64,000 nt of DNA. Source: Pedobacter yulinensis. Its GTDB lineage: Bacteria; Bacteroidota; Bacteroidia; Sphingobacteriales; Sphingobacteriaceae. Within the stretch, counting starts at the first letter, position 1. The number at the start of each line of letters is the position of its first letter. Of the stretch, positions 36,262 through 44,710 are shown piece after piece. Location: the NCBI RefSeq assembly GCF_003029735.1, contig NZ_KZ686268.1, positions 1,475,769 through 1,539,768 of the forward strand. The letters run 5' to 3'. The notes under the pieces were generated by a model. It had not been told where the DNA came from. It did no database searches and saw only the letters and a program-made list of their open reading frames with translations. The translations under genes and the position numbers were made by a program.

Positions 36262-39200
36262 ATGAAAAAAAAACTACTCCTAGTCTTTACGGGGATTTTT
36301 TTGCTGGTCATGCAGGGCATTGCGCAGCAATTGACCGTAACCGGTAGGGTAACTTCTGCCGATGACGGCAGCAGCATGCCCAGCGTTTCTGTCCGGGTAA
36401 AGGGCAGCACCACAGGTATCTCTACGGATGCTGAAGGCCGTTATTCGATCCGGGCCAGCCGCGGCGATATCCTCGTGTTTTCCTTTATTGGCTCCGTTTC
36501 TCAGGAACGAACCGTTTCAGGCAGCGGTCCCATCAACGTCCAGCTGGCCTCTGATTCGAAAACCCTGGATGAAGTGGCGGTTACCGCCTTTGGCATTAAA
36601 CAGGAAGTACGCAGCCTGGGGTTTGCCACCCAGAATGTAAAAGCCAAGGAAATCGTCGAATCGCAGCAACCCAACATCGTCAATGCCCTGCAGGGCAAAG
36701 TGGCGGGTGTGCAGATCACCAATTCGAGCGGTGCCGCCGGCGCTTCAGCCAACATCATGATTCGCGGTGGAAGCTCGCTCAGCGGGAACAATCAGCCGCT
36801 TTTTGTGGTAGATGGTATTCCTATCGACAACACAACGCCAATTAGCCAGGGTAATCTTGTGGCCGGCGTGGCTCCCGGGTCAAATCGTGCCATCGACCTC
36901 AATCCTGAAGACATTGCTACGGTTACCGTATTAAAAGGTCCGGCAGCGGCGGCATTATACGGCATCCGGGCAGCTTCGGGCGCTATCGTGATCACCACCA
37001 AAAAGGGCGCAGGCGGTGCCGCCCGACTCAGCTATACAAATACGTTTTCAATAGATGATGTGAACAAATTGCCTGAGCTGCAATCTGCTTATAAACAGGG
37101 AGAGCAGGGTGTGTTCAGCCCCACGGCGCAGCTGTCTTTTGGTCCTGCCTTTGCTTCGGGTGAGCAGGTCTATGACAACCTGGGCAATTTTTTCAAGACG
37201 GCGTTTACCCAGAGCCATGACGTATCTGTAAGCGGAAGTTCTGAAAAAACCACTTATTATACATCCGCGTCACTGTTCGACCAGGGCTCGATAGTTGACA
37301 ACATTAACTTTGGGCGCAAGTCTTTCAGGCTGAATGCCGATACCAGGATCGGTGAAAAACTAACCATTGGCGGCTCGGCAAACTACATCCGTACCGACAG
37401 ACGTTTCGTTCCGCAGGGCAGTGCCAACGGCACAATGGGCGCCATTTACTGGCCCAGGAACGATGACATGAGCAACTACCTGAACCCGAACGGCTCTCAG
37501 CGCATTCTCAGTCCCTCGGGTACAGACAACCCTTATTGGACCATCGAAAACAAGCCGCTGAGCAGCGCACTGAACCGGCTCATTGGTATTGCCAACATTG
37601 ATTACAATCCCTTTTCTTTCCTGAACCTGAGCTATCGGATCGGTACCGACTTTTATACCGAACACTTTAAAGGAATCCGAATGCCTGGCACCCGGGAGGC
37701 AGATGCCCTGCGCGGTGCGATTACGCAAAATACCAACACCAACCAGATCACCACATCGACGCTCATCGCCACATTTAAAAAAGATTTCGGCGATTATCAT
37801 TTCAGCCTTGCTGCCGGCCAGAACCTGGAAAACCTGCGCACGCAGAACCTCACTGCGTCGGCGATCAATTTTATCGACCCCAGTTTTCCCAGCATCAACA
37901 ATACGGTGGCGACAGACCGCACCGTGTCTGAAACCATCAGCCGCCGGCGCATCGTTGGTGTGTTCGGCGATCTGAACCTGGACTGGAAAAATATCATTTA
38001 CCTGAATGCGCGCGCAAGGAATGACTGGACTTCTACCATTCCGGTAGAGGACTATTCGTTTTTCTATCCCTCGGTCAGCGCTTCGGTCGTCTTAAGCGAT
38101 CTGCTCAAGGAAATGAAACTGAAGACCGAAGATAAGGTTTTCTCTTACGGAAAGCTGCGTTTTGCGTATTCAGACGCTGGCAAAGATGCTCCACCGCACG
38201 TAACCCGTACCTCATTGGCGTCGGTCACCAATTCATTCACCATTAATCCGCGCGGTTTCATCATCAACTCTAATAATCCCTTCGGCAATCCGGCCCTGGT
38301 CCCTGAATTTACGCGGTCTATTGAGGCAGGCGCAGACATCCGTTTCTTTAAAAACCGGTTGGGAATCGATTTCACATGGTACAGGAGTAAATCTGATAAC
38401 CAGATCCTGCTTACTCGTCTCCCGCCATCATCTGGTGCGTTTCTGGCCTACCTGAACGGCGGATCGATTGAAAACAAAGGTGTCGAGCTTGTACTGAACG
38501 CACGCCCGGTCGTTTCGCAGGATTTCAGCTGGTCTATTGACATTAACTTTTCCAGCAACCGGTCTATCGTGCGGTCGCTGCCAGGGGCACTTGACCGGGT
38601 AGAACTATCAGACGCCTGGGTGGCCAACAACGCGGCGCAGGGTGCAGCTTTTTTAAATGGAAGTTTGTTCGGGATCAATGGCAATGTCTGGAAGCGTAAC
38701 GCCCAGGGACAGCTTCTCCTTGGAACAAACGGTTATCCACAGGTGCAAACCTCGCTGGCCAATATCGGCGACCGCAACCCGGACTTTATTTCGGGCATTA
38801 CGAACAGTTTTACGTATAAAAACCTGAACTTTTCTTTTCTTGTTGATGTCCGGGTGGGTGGTGATGTGTATAATGCCACCGAAAACTCACTTGTGCGCTC
38901 GGGACTCAGCATGAAGACACTTGACCGCGGTACCCGTGTGTTCGAGGGCATCATCGAAGCAACCGGCGCCCCAAATACCCTGGCCGTTCCGCTCAATCAA
39001 AACTATTACCAGACCATCTACGCCAATCAGGGGTACGACTTCGTTGAAGACGGCAGCTGGTACCGGCTGCGTTATGCGACTCTCACCTATAACATGCCCA
39101 AAGCTATGCTTTCCAGGCTCGGGTTAAACGGGCTTTCGTTTGCCCTGACAGGACGTAACCTGGTGCTGATCACCAAATATTCGGGAGTAGACCCCGAGGT

Positions 39201-39306
39201 ATCGGGCAGCGGTGCCGGTGTCGGCGGAACCGGCTCCTTTGGTTTTGATAACCTGGGCGTTCCCGCCACACGCGGTTTCGACCTTGGATTAAAGTTAACC
39301 TTATAG
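36262..39306 (+). CDS. SusC/RagA-type TonB-linked outer membrane protein
   Basis: 1014 residues. Signal peptide (MKKKLLLVFTGIFLLVMQGIAQ), a CarboxypepD_reg-like beta domain (VTGRVTSADDGSSMPSVSVRVKGSTTG), the SusC plug with GVQITNSSGAAGASANIMIRGGSSLSG and LFVVDGIPIDN, TVLKGPAAAALYG, and a large 22-strand barrel to the C-terminal GFDLGLKLTL. There is no STN domain at the N-terminus, so it should not signal to an anti-sigma factor. It pairs with the SusD gene 10 bp downstream to import an oligomer or similar ligand. I used the ATG at 36262 at the signal peptide. Confidence 0.95.
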   Translation: MKKKLLLVFTGIFLLVMQGIAQQLTVTGRVTSADDGSSMPSVSVRVKGSTTGISTDAEGRYSIRASRGDILVFSFIGSVSQERTVSGSGPINVQLASDSKTLDEVAVTAFGIKQEVRSLGFATQNVKAKEIVESQQPNIVNALQGKVAGVQITNSSGAAGASANIMIRGGSSLSGNNQPLFVVDGIPIDNTTPISQGNLVAGVAPGSNRAIDLNPEDIATVTVLKGPAAAALYGIRAASGAIVITTKKGAGGAARLSYTNTFSIDDVNKLPELQSAYKQGEQGVFSPTAQLSFGPAFASGEQVYDNLGNFFKTAFTQSHDVSVSGSSEKTTYYTSASLFDQGSIVDNINFGRKSFRLNADTRIGEKLTIGGSANYIRTDRRFVPQGSANGTMGAIYWPRNDDMSNYLNPNGSQRILSPSGTDNPYWTIENKPLSSALNRLIGIANIDYNPFSFLNLSYRIGTDFYTEHFKGIRMPGTREADALRGAITQNTNTNQITTSTLIATFKKDFGDYHFSLAAGQNLENLRTQNLTASAINFIDPSFPSINNTVATDRTVSETISRRRIVGVFGDLNLDWKNIIYLNARARNDWTSTIPVEDYSFFYPSVSASVVLSDLLKEMKLKTEDKVFSYGKLRFAYSDAGKDAPPHVTRTSLASVTNSFTINPRGFIINSNNPFGNPALVPEFTRSIEAGADIRFFKNRLGIDFTWYRSKSDNQILLTRLPPSSGAFLAYLNGGSIENKGVELVLNARPVVSQDFSWSIDINFSSNRSIVRSLPGALDRVELSDAWVANNAAQGAAFLNGSLFGINGNVWKRNAQGQLLLGTNGYPQVQTSLANIGDRNPDFISGITNSFTYKNLNFSFLVDVRVGGDVYNATENSLVRSGLSMKTLDRGTRVFEGIIEATGAPNTLAVPLNQNYYQTIYANQGYDFVEDGSWYRLRYATLTYNMPKAMLSRLGLNGLSFALTGRNLVLITKYSGVDPEVSGSGAGVGGTGSFGFDNLGVPATRGFDLGLKLTL

Positions 39307-39316
39307 TCACACGACC

Positions 39317-40921
39317 ATGAAAAAGACCTATAAAATACTGACAAGCATGCTGCTGGCGGCCATGATGCTGCAGACCGGCTGTAAAAAATACCTTGACGTA
39401 AACAAGGACCCCAATAACCCTACAAAAATTCCGGCGGCAAATCGCCTAATGGGGGCCATTACGACCACCAATGGTGCATCCATGTGGCGCGGTGCACGCG
39501 AAATTGCCGGCCTGGCACAATACGGAACGACCAAACTGCTTGACGGCACGAACAGAAATGCTGAGACCTGGCGTTTCACATCCGGATATTTTTTCTGGCA
39601 GAATGCCTACGTATTTACCATGCCCAATTGCGTAGACCTGATCAACCTGGGCCAGGAAGAGGGAAGCCCGCATTTCGTCGGTGCCGGCAAAACACTCCTG
39701 GCACTGAATTTCGGCATGCTGACCGATCAATACGGCGCCATTGTCGTCGATGACTTTTACAATGGCAGCACCCAGCTTAACCTGCTTCCGAAAATGCAGA
39801 CCCAGCAGGAAGTGTACCAGCGCATTGACAAGATGTTGGATGAAGCCATCGCCGCTTTCGACAACCCCGCTAATGCGACCGGCCTGAATGCAGCCAACGG
39901 CGACATCCTCTACAAGGGCGATGTAGCCAAGTGGAAAAGGTTTGCCTGGGCGCTGAAGGCTCGATACCTGAACCATCTTTCAAAAAAAGGTACGCTGTAC
40001 AATCCGGCGAAAATTATCGAAGCCTGTACCAATTCATTTAATGCCGATGGCATGGATGCTGAGTTTCCTTACCAGGCCGGAGGTATTCAAACCGATGAGA
40101 ATCCCTGGTTCAGCTGGGGCGGATTCGTAACTACCGGTACAGACCCCAACGACCGTACTTATGACCCGCGGTACTTTGCATGGAGCCAGTTTTTCGTCAA
40201 CATGTTAACTTCCCTGCCGGTAACCAACACGCCGTTGCAGGATCCGCGGATCAGTAAAATCATGCAGCCGGCCGCGTCAGACGGGCGGTACCGTGGCCTG
40301 AGGTCGGGTGCAGGGCTGGCAGGTGGCCAAGGTGTTCTTGCCAACGGACAGCCGGGCGATGCGACGAAAACCAACGGCAATGATTATGGACGCTTCAGCA
40401 ACAGTGGTTTTTACACCAGCCGCACGTCGCCTTTCCCGTTCATTACGTATTCAGAAGTGAAATTGATCGAATCTGAAGCGCGGCTGCGTTCTGGCGATGT
40501 GCCCGGCGCCTTGCTGGCCTATGAAGAAGGCGTAAAATCCAATATGCGGAAATTGGGCGTTTCGGCGGCAGATATCAATGCCTATTGGACGGCTCAACTG
40601 GCAGACGATCTTGCTGCACATTTTGGCAGTCTGATCGGTGGACTGAGCCATATTATGCGTCAGAAATACATCAGTTTGTGTCTCAATCCAGAAACCTGGG
40701 TAGACATGCGGCGCAGCGATTTCAGCCAGGCGATATACGGTCCCTCACTTTTACGGCCGCTGAACCTGAATACCGCAGTGTTTGATACGGGCAATCCAAA
40801 TCAGTGGATCAGGGGTATGGTTTACGAGTCTAACGAACAAACCCGCAATCCGAACGCGGTAGGCGACAATTCGGAAAGAACAAGACTGCTTACTCCGCTG
40901 TGGTGGGATAACCCGAACTAG
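39317..40921 (+). CDS. SusD/RagB-type surface lipoprotein (SusD-like group 2)
   Basis: 534 residues. Lipoprotein signal with LLAAMMLQTGC, so Cys22 or nearby is the acylated residue. The YLDVNKDPNNPTKIPAANRLMGAI opening is typical of the SusD_2 group, followed by tetratricopeptide-like helices and a late EARLRSGD...YWTAQL segment. It acts as the lid and binding subunit on the SusC channel. No degradative enzymes follow, and a strong terminator ends the pair, so the substrate cannot be inferred from neighbours. Confidence 0.93.
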   Translation: MKKTYKILTSMLLAAMMLQTGCKKYLDVNKDPNNPTKIPAANRLMGAITTTNGASMWRGAREIAGLAQYGTTKLLDGTNRNAETWRFTSGYFFWQNAYVFTMPNCVDLINLGQEEGSPHFVGAGKTLLALNFGMLTDQYGAIVVDDFYNGSTQLNLLPKMQTQQEVYQRIDKMLDEAIAAFDNPANATGLNAANGDILYKGDVAKWKRFAWALKARYLNHLSKKGTLYNPAKIIEACTNSFNADGMDAEFPYQAGGIQTDENPWFSWGGFVTTGTDPNDRTYDPRYFAWSQFFVNMLTSLPVTNTPLQDPRISKIMQPAASDGRYRGLRSGAGLAGGQGVLANGQPGDATKTNGNDYGRFSNSGFYTSRTSPFPFITYSEVKLIESEARLRSGDVPGALLAYEEGVKSNMRKLGVSAADINAYWTAQLADDLAAHFGSLIGGLSHIMRQKYISLCLNPETWVDMRRSDFSQAIYGPSLLRPLNLNTAVFDTGNPNQWIRGMVYESNEQTRNPNAVGDNSERTRLLTPLWWDNPN

Positions 40922-40944
40922 GCGCGTACCATTCCAATTTATAA

Positions 40945-40979
40945 CCCCCTGCAGGAACCGTTCTGCAGGGGGCTTTTTG
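40945..40979. terminator. Terminator after the first SusCD pair
   Basis: CCCCCTGCAG (40945-40954) pairs perfectly with CTGCAGGGGG (40963-40972), then CTTTTTG. It separates SusD from the convergent PAS gene. Confidence 0.88.
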
Positions 40980-40998
40980 TATCGGGCCTGCGTGGCAG

Positions 40999-42087
40999 CT
41001 AGCCGGTCGCCGCATTCCCGGGAAACGCATCCCTTTCGGTTGCTCTGGCATTGATTCTGGCAACCGCTTCGTCAAGCTCGCCGCATGATTGCTCAAGCAA
41101 TTCGGCGAGCTGGAGGGTGTTTCCGCCAGACCTGGCCGTATCGAGTAACAAACCGGTCAGTCCAAGCAGGTTGCCCAAAGGCCTGCGTACCTCATGCGAA
41201 TTGATCCAGGCTATATCTCTCAACTGCTTATTTTGCTCCAGCAATTGCTGCTCATATCGTTTCTGACGGTCAATATCCTGCATGGCGCCGACCAGCCTAA
41301 GGGCTGACCCATCGGGCGCACAAAGCAGGCAGCCCTTATCCCGCACAAATTTAGATGAGCCGTCAGCGCAGAGGTAGCGGTATTCAACCACCCAGTCTGG
41401 CTGGCAATTCCGAACAATGTCTCGAAATACCGATATGGTTTGCAGGCGGTCTTCAGGATGTACCCGTTCCATCCGCCAGAAATCGGCAGGACTCAATTCG
41501 CGGGTATAGCCATACGTTTCTTGGAAACCCTGCATCCAGTATAATTTGTCATTAACAAGGTCGTATTCCCAGATCACGTCGTGTGTTGCTCTGTTCACTG
41601 CTTCGTACATCGACAAAAGGTCGCCGATGCGGGCCTGGTCTTTCAAGCGCTGCTCGAGGTCGGTAATGGTAACAAGCACAGCCTGGCTGCTGGCGGGCGG
41701 AAGCCGGTGGAAAGTATATCTCACTGTAAAACAATTGCCGTCTTTCTTGCAATGAACGGCTTCGCCACCCGTGTTTTCCCTTTTATTTTTCCGGTTCACA
41801 TACTTTCTGAACGGTTCCCTGTCTGCTTCCGGACGAATGTCGAGCGCTGTCATCTTTAGGAATTCCGCTTCCGTATAGCCATACAGGTTGCACATGGCAC
41901 GGTTTACCGCGAGAATTTTTAACGTGCCGCGGTGCAGGACATAAATGGGCAAGGGATTGTTATCAAACAATTTCTGGTAGGTAATGCGGAGCTCCTTGAC
42001 CCTGGACCAGTAAACGATCATGAATGCCAGCGCCAGTACGCTGCACGCGGCAATAAACAGGACAAACAACCGGGATGAATTTTCCAT
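40999..42087 (-). CDS. PAS-domain protein with histidine-kinase-like helix but no ATPase domain
   Basis: 362 residues. One N-terminal membrane helix (about 7-27), a PAS domain (about 34-145, with NPLPIYVLHRGTLKILAVNRA), a second PAS/PAC domain (about 160-275, PEDRLQTI then GAMQDIDRQKRYEQQ), and a helix with S297-H298-E-V-R-R-P-L-G-N resembling a histidine-kinase phosphoacceptor. The frame ends 64 residues later with no N, G1 or G2 ATP-binding boxes. It may be a phosphotransfer or dimerisation partner, or a kinase that lost its ATPase; homologues of this shape occur in Bacteroidota. It lies inside the tRNA-flanked segment. Confidence 0.85.
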   Translation of the reverse strand: MENSSRLFVLFIAACSVLALAFMIVYWSRVKELRITYQKLFDNNPLPIYVLHRGTLKILAVNRAMCNLYGYTEAEFLKMTALDIRPEADREPFRKYVNRKNKRENTGGEAVHCKKDGNCFTVRYTFHRLPPASSQAVLVTITDLEQRLKDQARIGDLLSMYEAVNRATHDVIWEYDLVNDKLYWMQGFQETYGYTRELSPADFWRMERVHPEDRLQTISVFRDIVRNCQPDWVVEYRYLCADGSSKFVRDKGCLLCAPDGSALRLVGAMQDIDRQKRYEQQLLEQNKQLRDIAWINSHEVRRPLGNLLGLTGLLLDTARSGGNTLQLAELLEQSCGELDEAVARINARATERDAFPGNAATG

Positions 42088-42451
42088 GGCTTTGGTCAGG
42101 GTCTAGCGGCATGAATGGCCCGCAGGTATCTAAAGATAATAATTTGGCATGACCCGGCAACCTCTTGCCGGCAAGAAGTGTCGGGTGTCCATTCAACTTG
42201 TCTTTTTTCGTGCCGTATCGGACAAATGGAGCCGGGCGCTGGGTGCAATGGAGGTGGAAAAGAAAGTACCGTGGTTCTTTTGTCCTGGAATTCCCGCCCT
42301 GCGCTATAGCCTTCATTCCTCAGGGCTGCCGCTGCGGTCGGGTTTAGCCTGGTTGCAACAGTACTGCGATTCTGCGTCTGCTCCTGCAAAGTGCCGGTTG
42401 TACAGGCGGCTTGCAGTCATTGCAGGCATTCTGAATTTTTTTATTTTCGGC
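42088..42451. other. Interval without a gene upstream of tRNA-Asn copy B
   Basis: About 360 bp between the PAS gene start and the tRNA promoter. Several short frames cross it on both strands, but none has a family likeness or sensible start. It probably holds the promoter of the PAS gene. Confidence 0.5.
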
Positions 42452-42481
42452 TTGATAAGTATCAAAATGTATCTATATTTG
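42452..42481 (+). promoter_or_regulatory. Promoter of tRNA-Asn copy B
   Basis: TTG (42452-42454), 19 bp, TATATTTG (42474-42481): an almost ideal Bacteroidota promoter, placing the transcript start about 40 bases before the mature tRNA. Confidence 0.7.
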
Positions 42482-42529
42482 CACTCCCTTCAAGAAAAAC
42501 AGTGTTTTGATGGAGTGGATAACCGGAAT

Positions 42530-42603
42530 TCCTGAGTAGCTCAGCCGGTTAGAGCATCTGACTGTTAATCAGAGGGTCGCTGGTTCGAGCCCAGCCTCAG
42601 GAG
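42530..42603 (+). tRNA. tRNA-Asn (GTT), second copy
   Basis: Identical over 74 nt to the tRNA at 35243. Acceptor TCCTGAG/CTCAGGA, anticodon GTT, discriminator G, no encoded CCA. Unlike copy A it has a strong promoter. Confidence 0.97.
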
Positions 42604-42605
42604 CG

Positions 42606-42634
42606 AAAGCCAACTTCAAAAAGTTGGCTTTTTT
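42606..42634 (+). terminator. Terminator of tRNA-Asn copy B
   Basis: AAAGCCAACTT (42606-42616) and AAGTTGGCTTT (42621-42631) around CAAA, with T6. Confidence 0.85.
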
Positions 42635-42688
42635 AATTTATACTGGGTGAGAAGCTTGTGCCGACAAAAGCATTTTCATTTGGAGGCA

Positions 42689-42734
42689 AGCCCAGCCTCA
42701 GGAGCGAAAGCCAACTTGAAAAAGTTGGCTTTTC
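42689..42734 (+). repeat. Extra tRNA-Asn 3' end with its own hairpin
   Basis: AGCCCAGCCTCAGGAGC repeats the last 16 bases of the tRNA and continues into a second copy of the terminator (AAAGCCAACTT, GAAA, AAGTTGGCTTTT). The sequence before it (GGAGGCA) does not form a T arm, so this is a fragment. It looks like a remnant of tandem tRNA loss or an attachment-site duplication. Confidence 0.75.
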
Positions 42735-42832
42735 AATATATTATAGACGAATTTTGCCTATGATCATGCATGCCTGTTTGGAAGATGGCGCACAACAATC
42801 AATAATTTGCAATCGTTATAATTAATTTATAG

Positions 42833-42888
42833 TTGATTTGTTAACTTAAAGTTGGTAACTTTGATCAAGTTACCAACTTTGCAGGACT
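42833..42888 (+). promoter_or_regulatory. Palindromic promoter, copy B, ahead of the FecI-type operon
   Basis: TTG (42833-42835), 20 bp, TAACTTTG (42856-42863) is a strong promoter. The -7 box is embedded in the perfect inverted repeat AAAGTTGGTAACTT (42848-42861) / AAGTTACCAACTTT (42867-42880). The transcript start would fall inside the palindrome, so it could be an operator or a 5' hairpin. It leads to the sigma gene at 43017. Confidence 0.65.
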
Positions 42889-43016
42889 GGAAGTGTGCGA
42901 GCCGAGCAGCTATTCGCCTGCCTGTTTCATATAATTTTTTACCCAATAAGTATATCTTCAAATTCTGGTGTCATTTATTCAGGATGCCAGGATGCTGCCC
43001 TAGCACTTTTAGATTA

Positions 43017-43640
43017 ATGCCAGAAAAAAATAAAAAAATTGTCCTGCTATTCAGGGAAATTCAGTCGGGTAACAAAACTGCATTTGACGAACTTTTCGGT
43101 CTTTATTATGACCGCCTGGTCTGTTTTGCGAAACATTATACCCGGCAGGCAGAAAGCGCGGAAGACATCACTTCCGAGCTTTTTGTCAGAATCTGGCTCA
43201 TGCGAACCCGTTTATCGGCCATTATGCAGCCCGAAGTTTACTTGTATATTTCCATTAAAAATGCCTGCTTTAATTTGAGCAGGGCAAATAGGAAACGTAC
43301 AGCGGTGCTCAGTCCTCAACCTGTCGAAGACTCATTCGACCCGCCGGCAAACGACCGTGCCAACCACATGGAAGATAAGGAACTGCAACGCATCCTGGAC
43401 CTGGCTGTGGGCGCCCTGCCGGCACAGCGCAGGCTGATATTCAGACTTGTTAAGGAAGAAGGGTTTAAAAGTGCCGAGGTCGCTTCCGTTCTGGGCATTT
43501 CGATACGCACGGTTGAGAACCAGCTTTATAAAGCCATCAAAGTCCTGGCCGAGTCAGCTACGGCATATCTTGGGTACAATCCGCAGGCGCGGGTAGCCAG
43601 GAAACAGGTGCCGTCAGGTCTGTCCTTTTTTTTAATCTGA
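43017..43640 (+). CDS. FecI-type ECF sigma factor
   Basis: 207 residues from ATG 43017, chosen because the sigma region begins within a few residues and the longer frame from 42852 reads through the promoter. Region 2 (GNKTAFDELFGLYYDRLVCFAKHYTRQAESAEDITSELFVRIW) and region 4 (LPAQRRLIFRLVKEEGFKSAEVASVLGISIRTVENQLYKAI) are complete. It belongs to the Bacteroidota group paired with FecR-like anti-sigma factors and TonB receptors. The next two genes are those partners, so it should be kept inactive until the receptor signals. Confidence 0.92.
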   Translation: MPEKNKKIVLLFREIQSGNKTAFDELFGLYYDRLVCFAKHYTRQAESAEDITSELFVRIWLMRTRLSAIMQPEVYLYISIKNACFNLSRANRKRTAVLSPQPVEDSFDPPANDRANHMEDKELQRILDLAVGALPAQRRLIFRLVKEEGFKSAEVASVLGISIRTVENQLYKAIKVLAESATAYLGYNPQARVARKQVPSGLSFFLI

Positions 43641-43684
43641 GCGTCCTATGTCCTGTTTTTCGATTTCCATACCAGCTTTTGATC

Positions 43685-44710
43685 ATGAATAAAGAAAAAT
43701 TTTTACGATTGCTGTCTGAAAAGTTCTCAGGTACGATCAATGCCGACAAGCTCAGGTCTTTTGACCGGGCAGTTGCAGGCAACGGGGAGTATGGAAGGCT
43801 TTACAGTCGTTTGTGGCCTTACCTGGGTAGCAGGAGGCATGTGCAGCCACGAAAAGCACAGCTTGACAGGGTATGGGAGCAAATAGAGATGGCAGAAAAA
43901 CAAGAATTTTCCGGCAAATACGACTATTCGCAGCCGCGCAGCTTACGGGCGGGCTTGTTGATGCTCAGTAAAATTGCAGCGATTCTCTTCCTGAGCGGGG
44001 CTGTTTGTTTCTTTGGTTACACATACCTGCACAGCAACGCAGCTCGGCTGCCTGAGCGGGTCGCCGCCGGGAACGAAACTGTAGCCTGCACCCTGGACGA
44101 TGGCACGCGTGTCTGGCTTAACCGGAACTCGGTCATCCGGTTCAACGATGCCTTTGGAAAAAACAGGCGCGAGATCTCACTTGAGGGAGAAGCCTACTTT
44201 GACGTTGTGCACAGCCAGCGAATTCCTTTGGTCGTTCACGCCGGAAGTATCGATATCGAGGTAAAAGGTACCGCCTTTAATGTCAGCTCGTATGGCAACA
44301 GTGCTCCGGTGCAGGTGGCGCTCATCCGCGGAAGCGTAAAAGTTACCCATACAAAGGGTGTAAGAGCCGCTGTGCTGCTTAAACCTAACGAGAAGCTGGT
44401 TGCGAGCGGCGGGCGCGGGCAGTCTGTATTCAGCGTTAGTGCCCTGAAGCCGGAAGTCCTGCTCAGAGAGATTGGCTGGACTGCAGATACCCTTGTTTTC
44501 CATAAAGAAAAGCTTAGGGATCTGGCCGTTCGCCTGGAGAAGAAATACGGAGTGGAGATTCAGATCCGAAGCGAGGAACTGAAGGAAAAACGGTTCAGCG
44601 GTACCATCACAACCGAAACCATTCAGCAGGTGCTTGAAGCGTTGAAAGTATCCTATCCCTTGACCTATACCGTCCGCAACAGGCTGGTTATCATCGACGC
44701 TTTGCAATGA
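43685..44710 (+). CDS. FecR-family anti-sigma factor
   Basis: 341 residues. Cytoplasmic N-terminal part (about 1-90), one membrane helix (SKIAAILFLSGAVCFFGYTYL), then the periplasmic FecR domain (VACTLDDGTRVWLNRNSVIRF, LEGEAYFDVVH, VKGTAFNVSSY) and a C-terminal DUF4974/STN-like domain (LRDLAVRLEKKYGVEIQIRSEEL). It holds the sigma factor until the STN domain of the receptor contacts it. Start at ATG 43685, 44 bp after the sigma gene. Its stop overlaps the receptor start as ATGA. Confidence 0.93.
   Translation: MNKEKFLRLLSEKFSGTINADKLRSFDRAVAGNGEYGRLYSRLWPYLGSRRHVQPRKAQLDRVWEQIEMAEKQEFSGKYDYSQPRSLRAGLLMLSKIAAILFLSGAVCFFGYTYLHSNAARLPERVAAGNETVACTLDDGTRVWLNRNSVIRFNDAFGKNRREISLEGEAYFDVVHSQRIPLVVHAGSIDIEVKGTAFNVSSYGNSAPVQVALIRGSVKVTHTKGVRAAVLLKPNEKLVASGGRGQSVFSVSALKPEVLLREIGWTADTLVFHKEKLRDLAVRLEKKYGVEIQIRSEELKEKRFSGTITTETIQQVLEALKVSYPLTYTVRNRLVIIDALQ

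Larger units (their letters stand above)
42521..42702 (+). repeat. Duplicated tRNA-Asn locus, copy B
   Basis: Second copy of the 35235-35415 sequence, in the same orientation about 7.3 kb away. It includes tRNA, terminator, spacer and an extra tRNA 3' end. Confidence 0.85.

Noticed and set aside
42149..42535. 128-codon frame reaching into tRNA-Asn copy B
   Set aside because: It ends inside the tRNA gene and crosses its promoter; no conserved motif.
35235..42702. Active integrative element at tRNA-Asn
   Set aside because: The repeats suggest one, but no integrase, relaxase, phage or conjugation gene lies between them, so I report only a duplication or scar.
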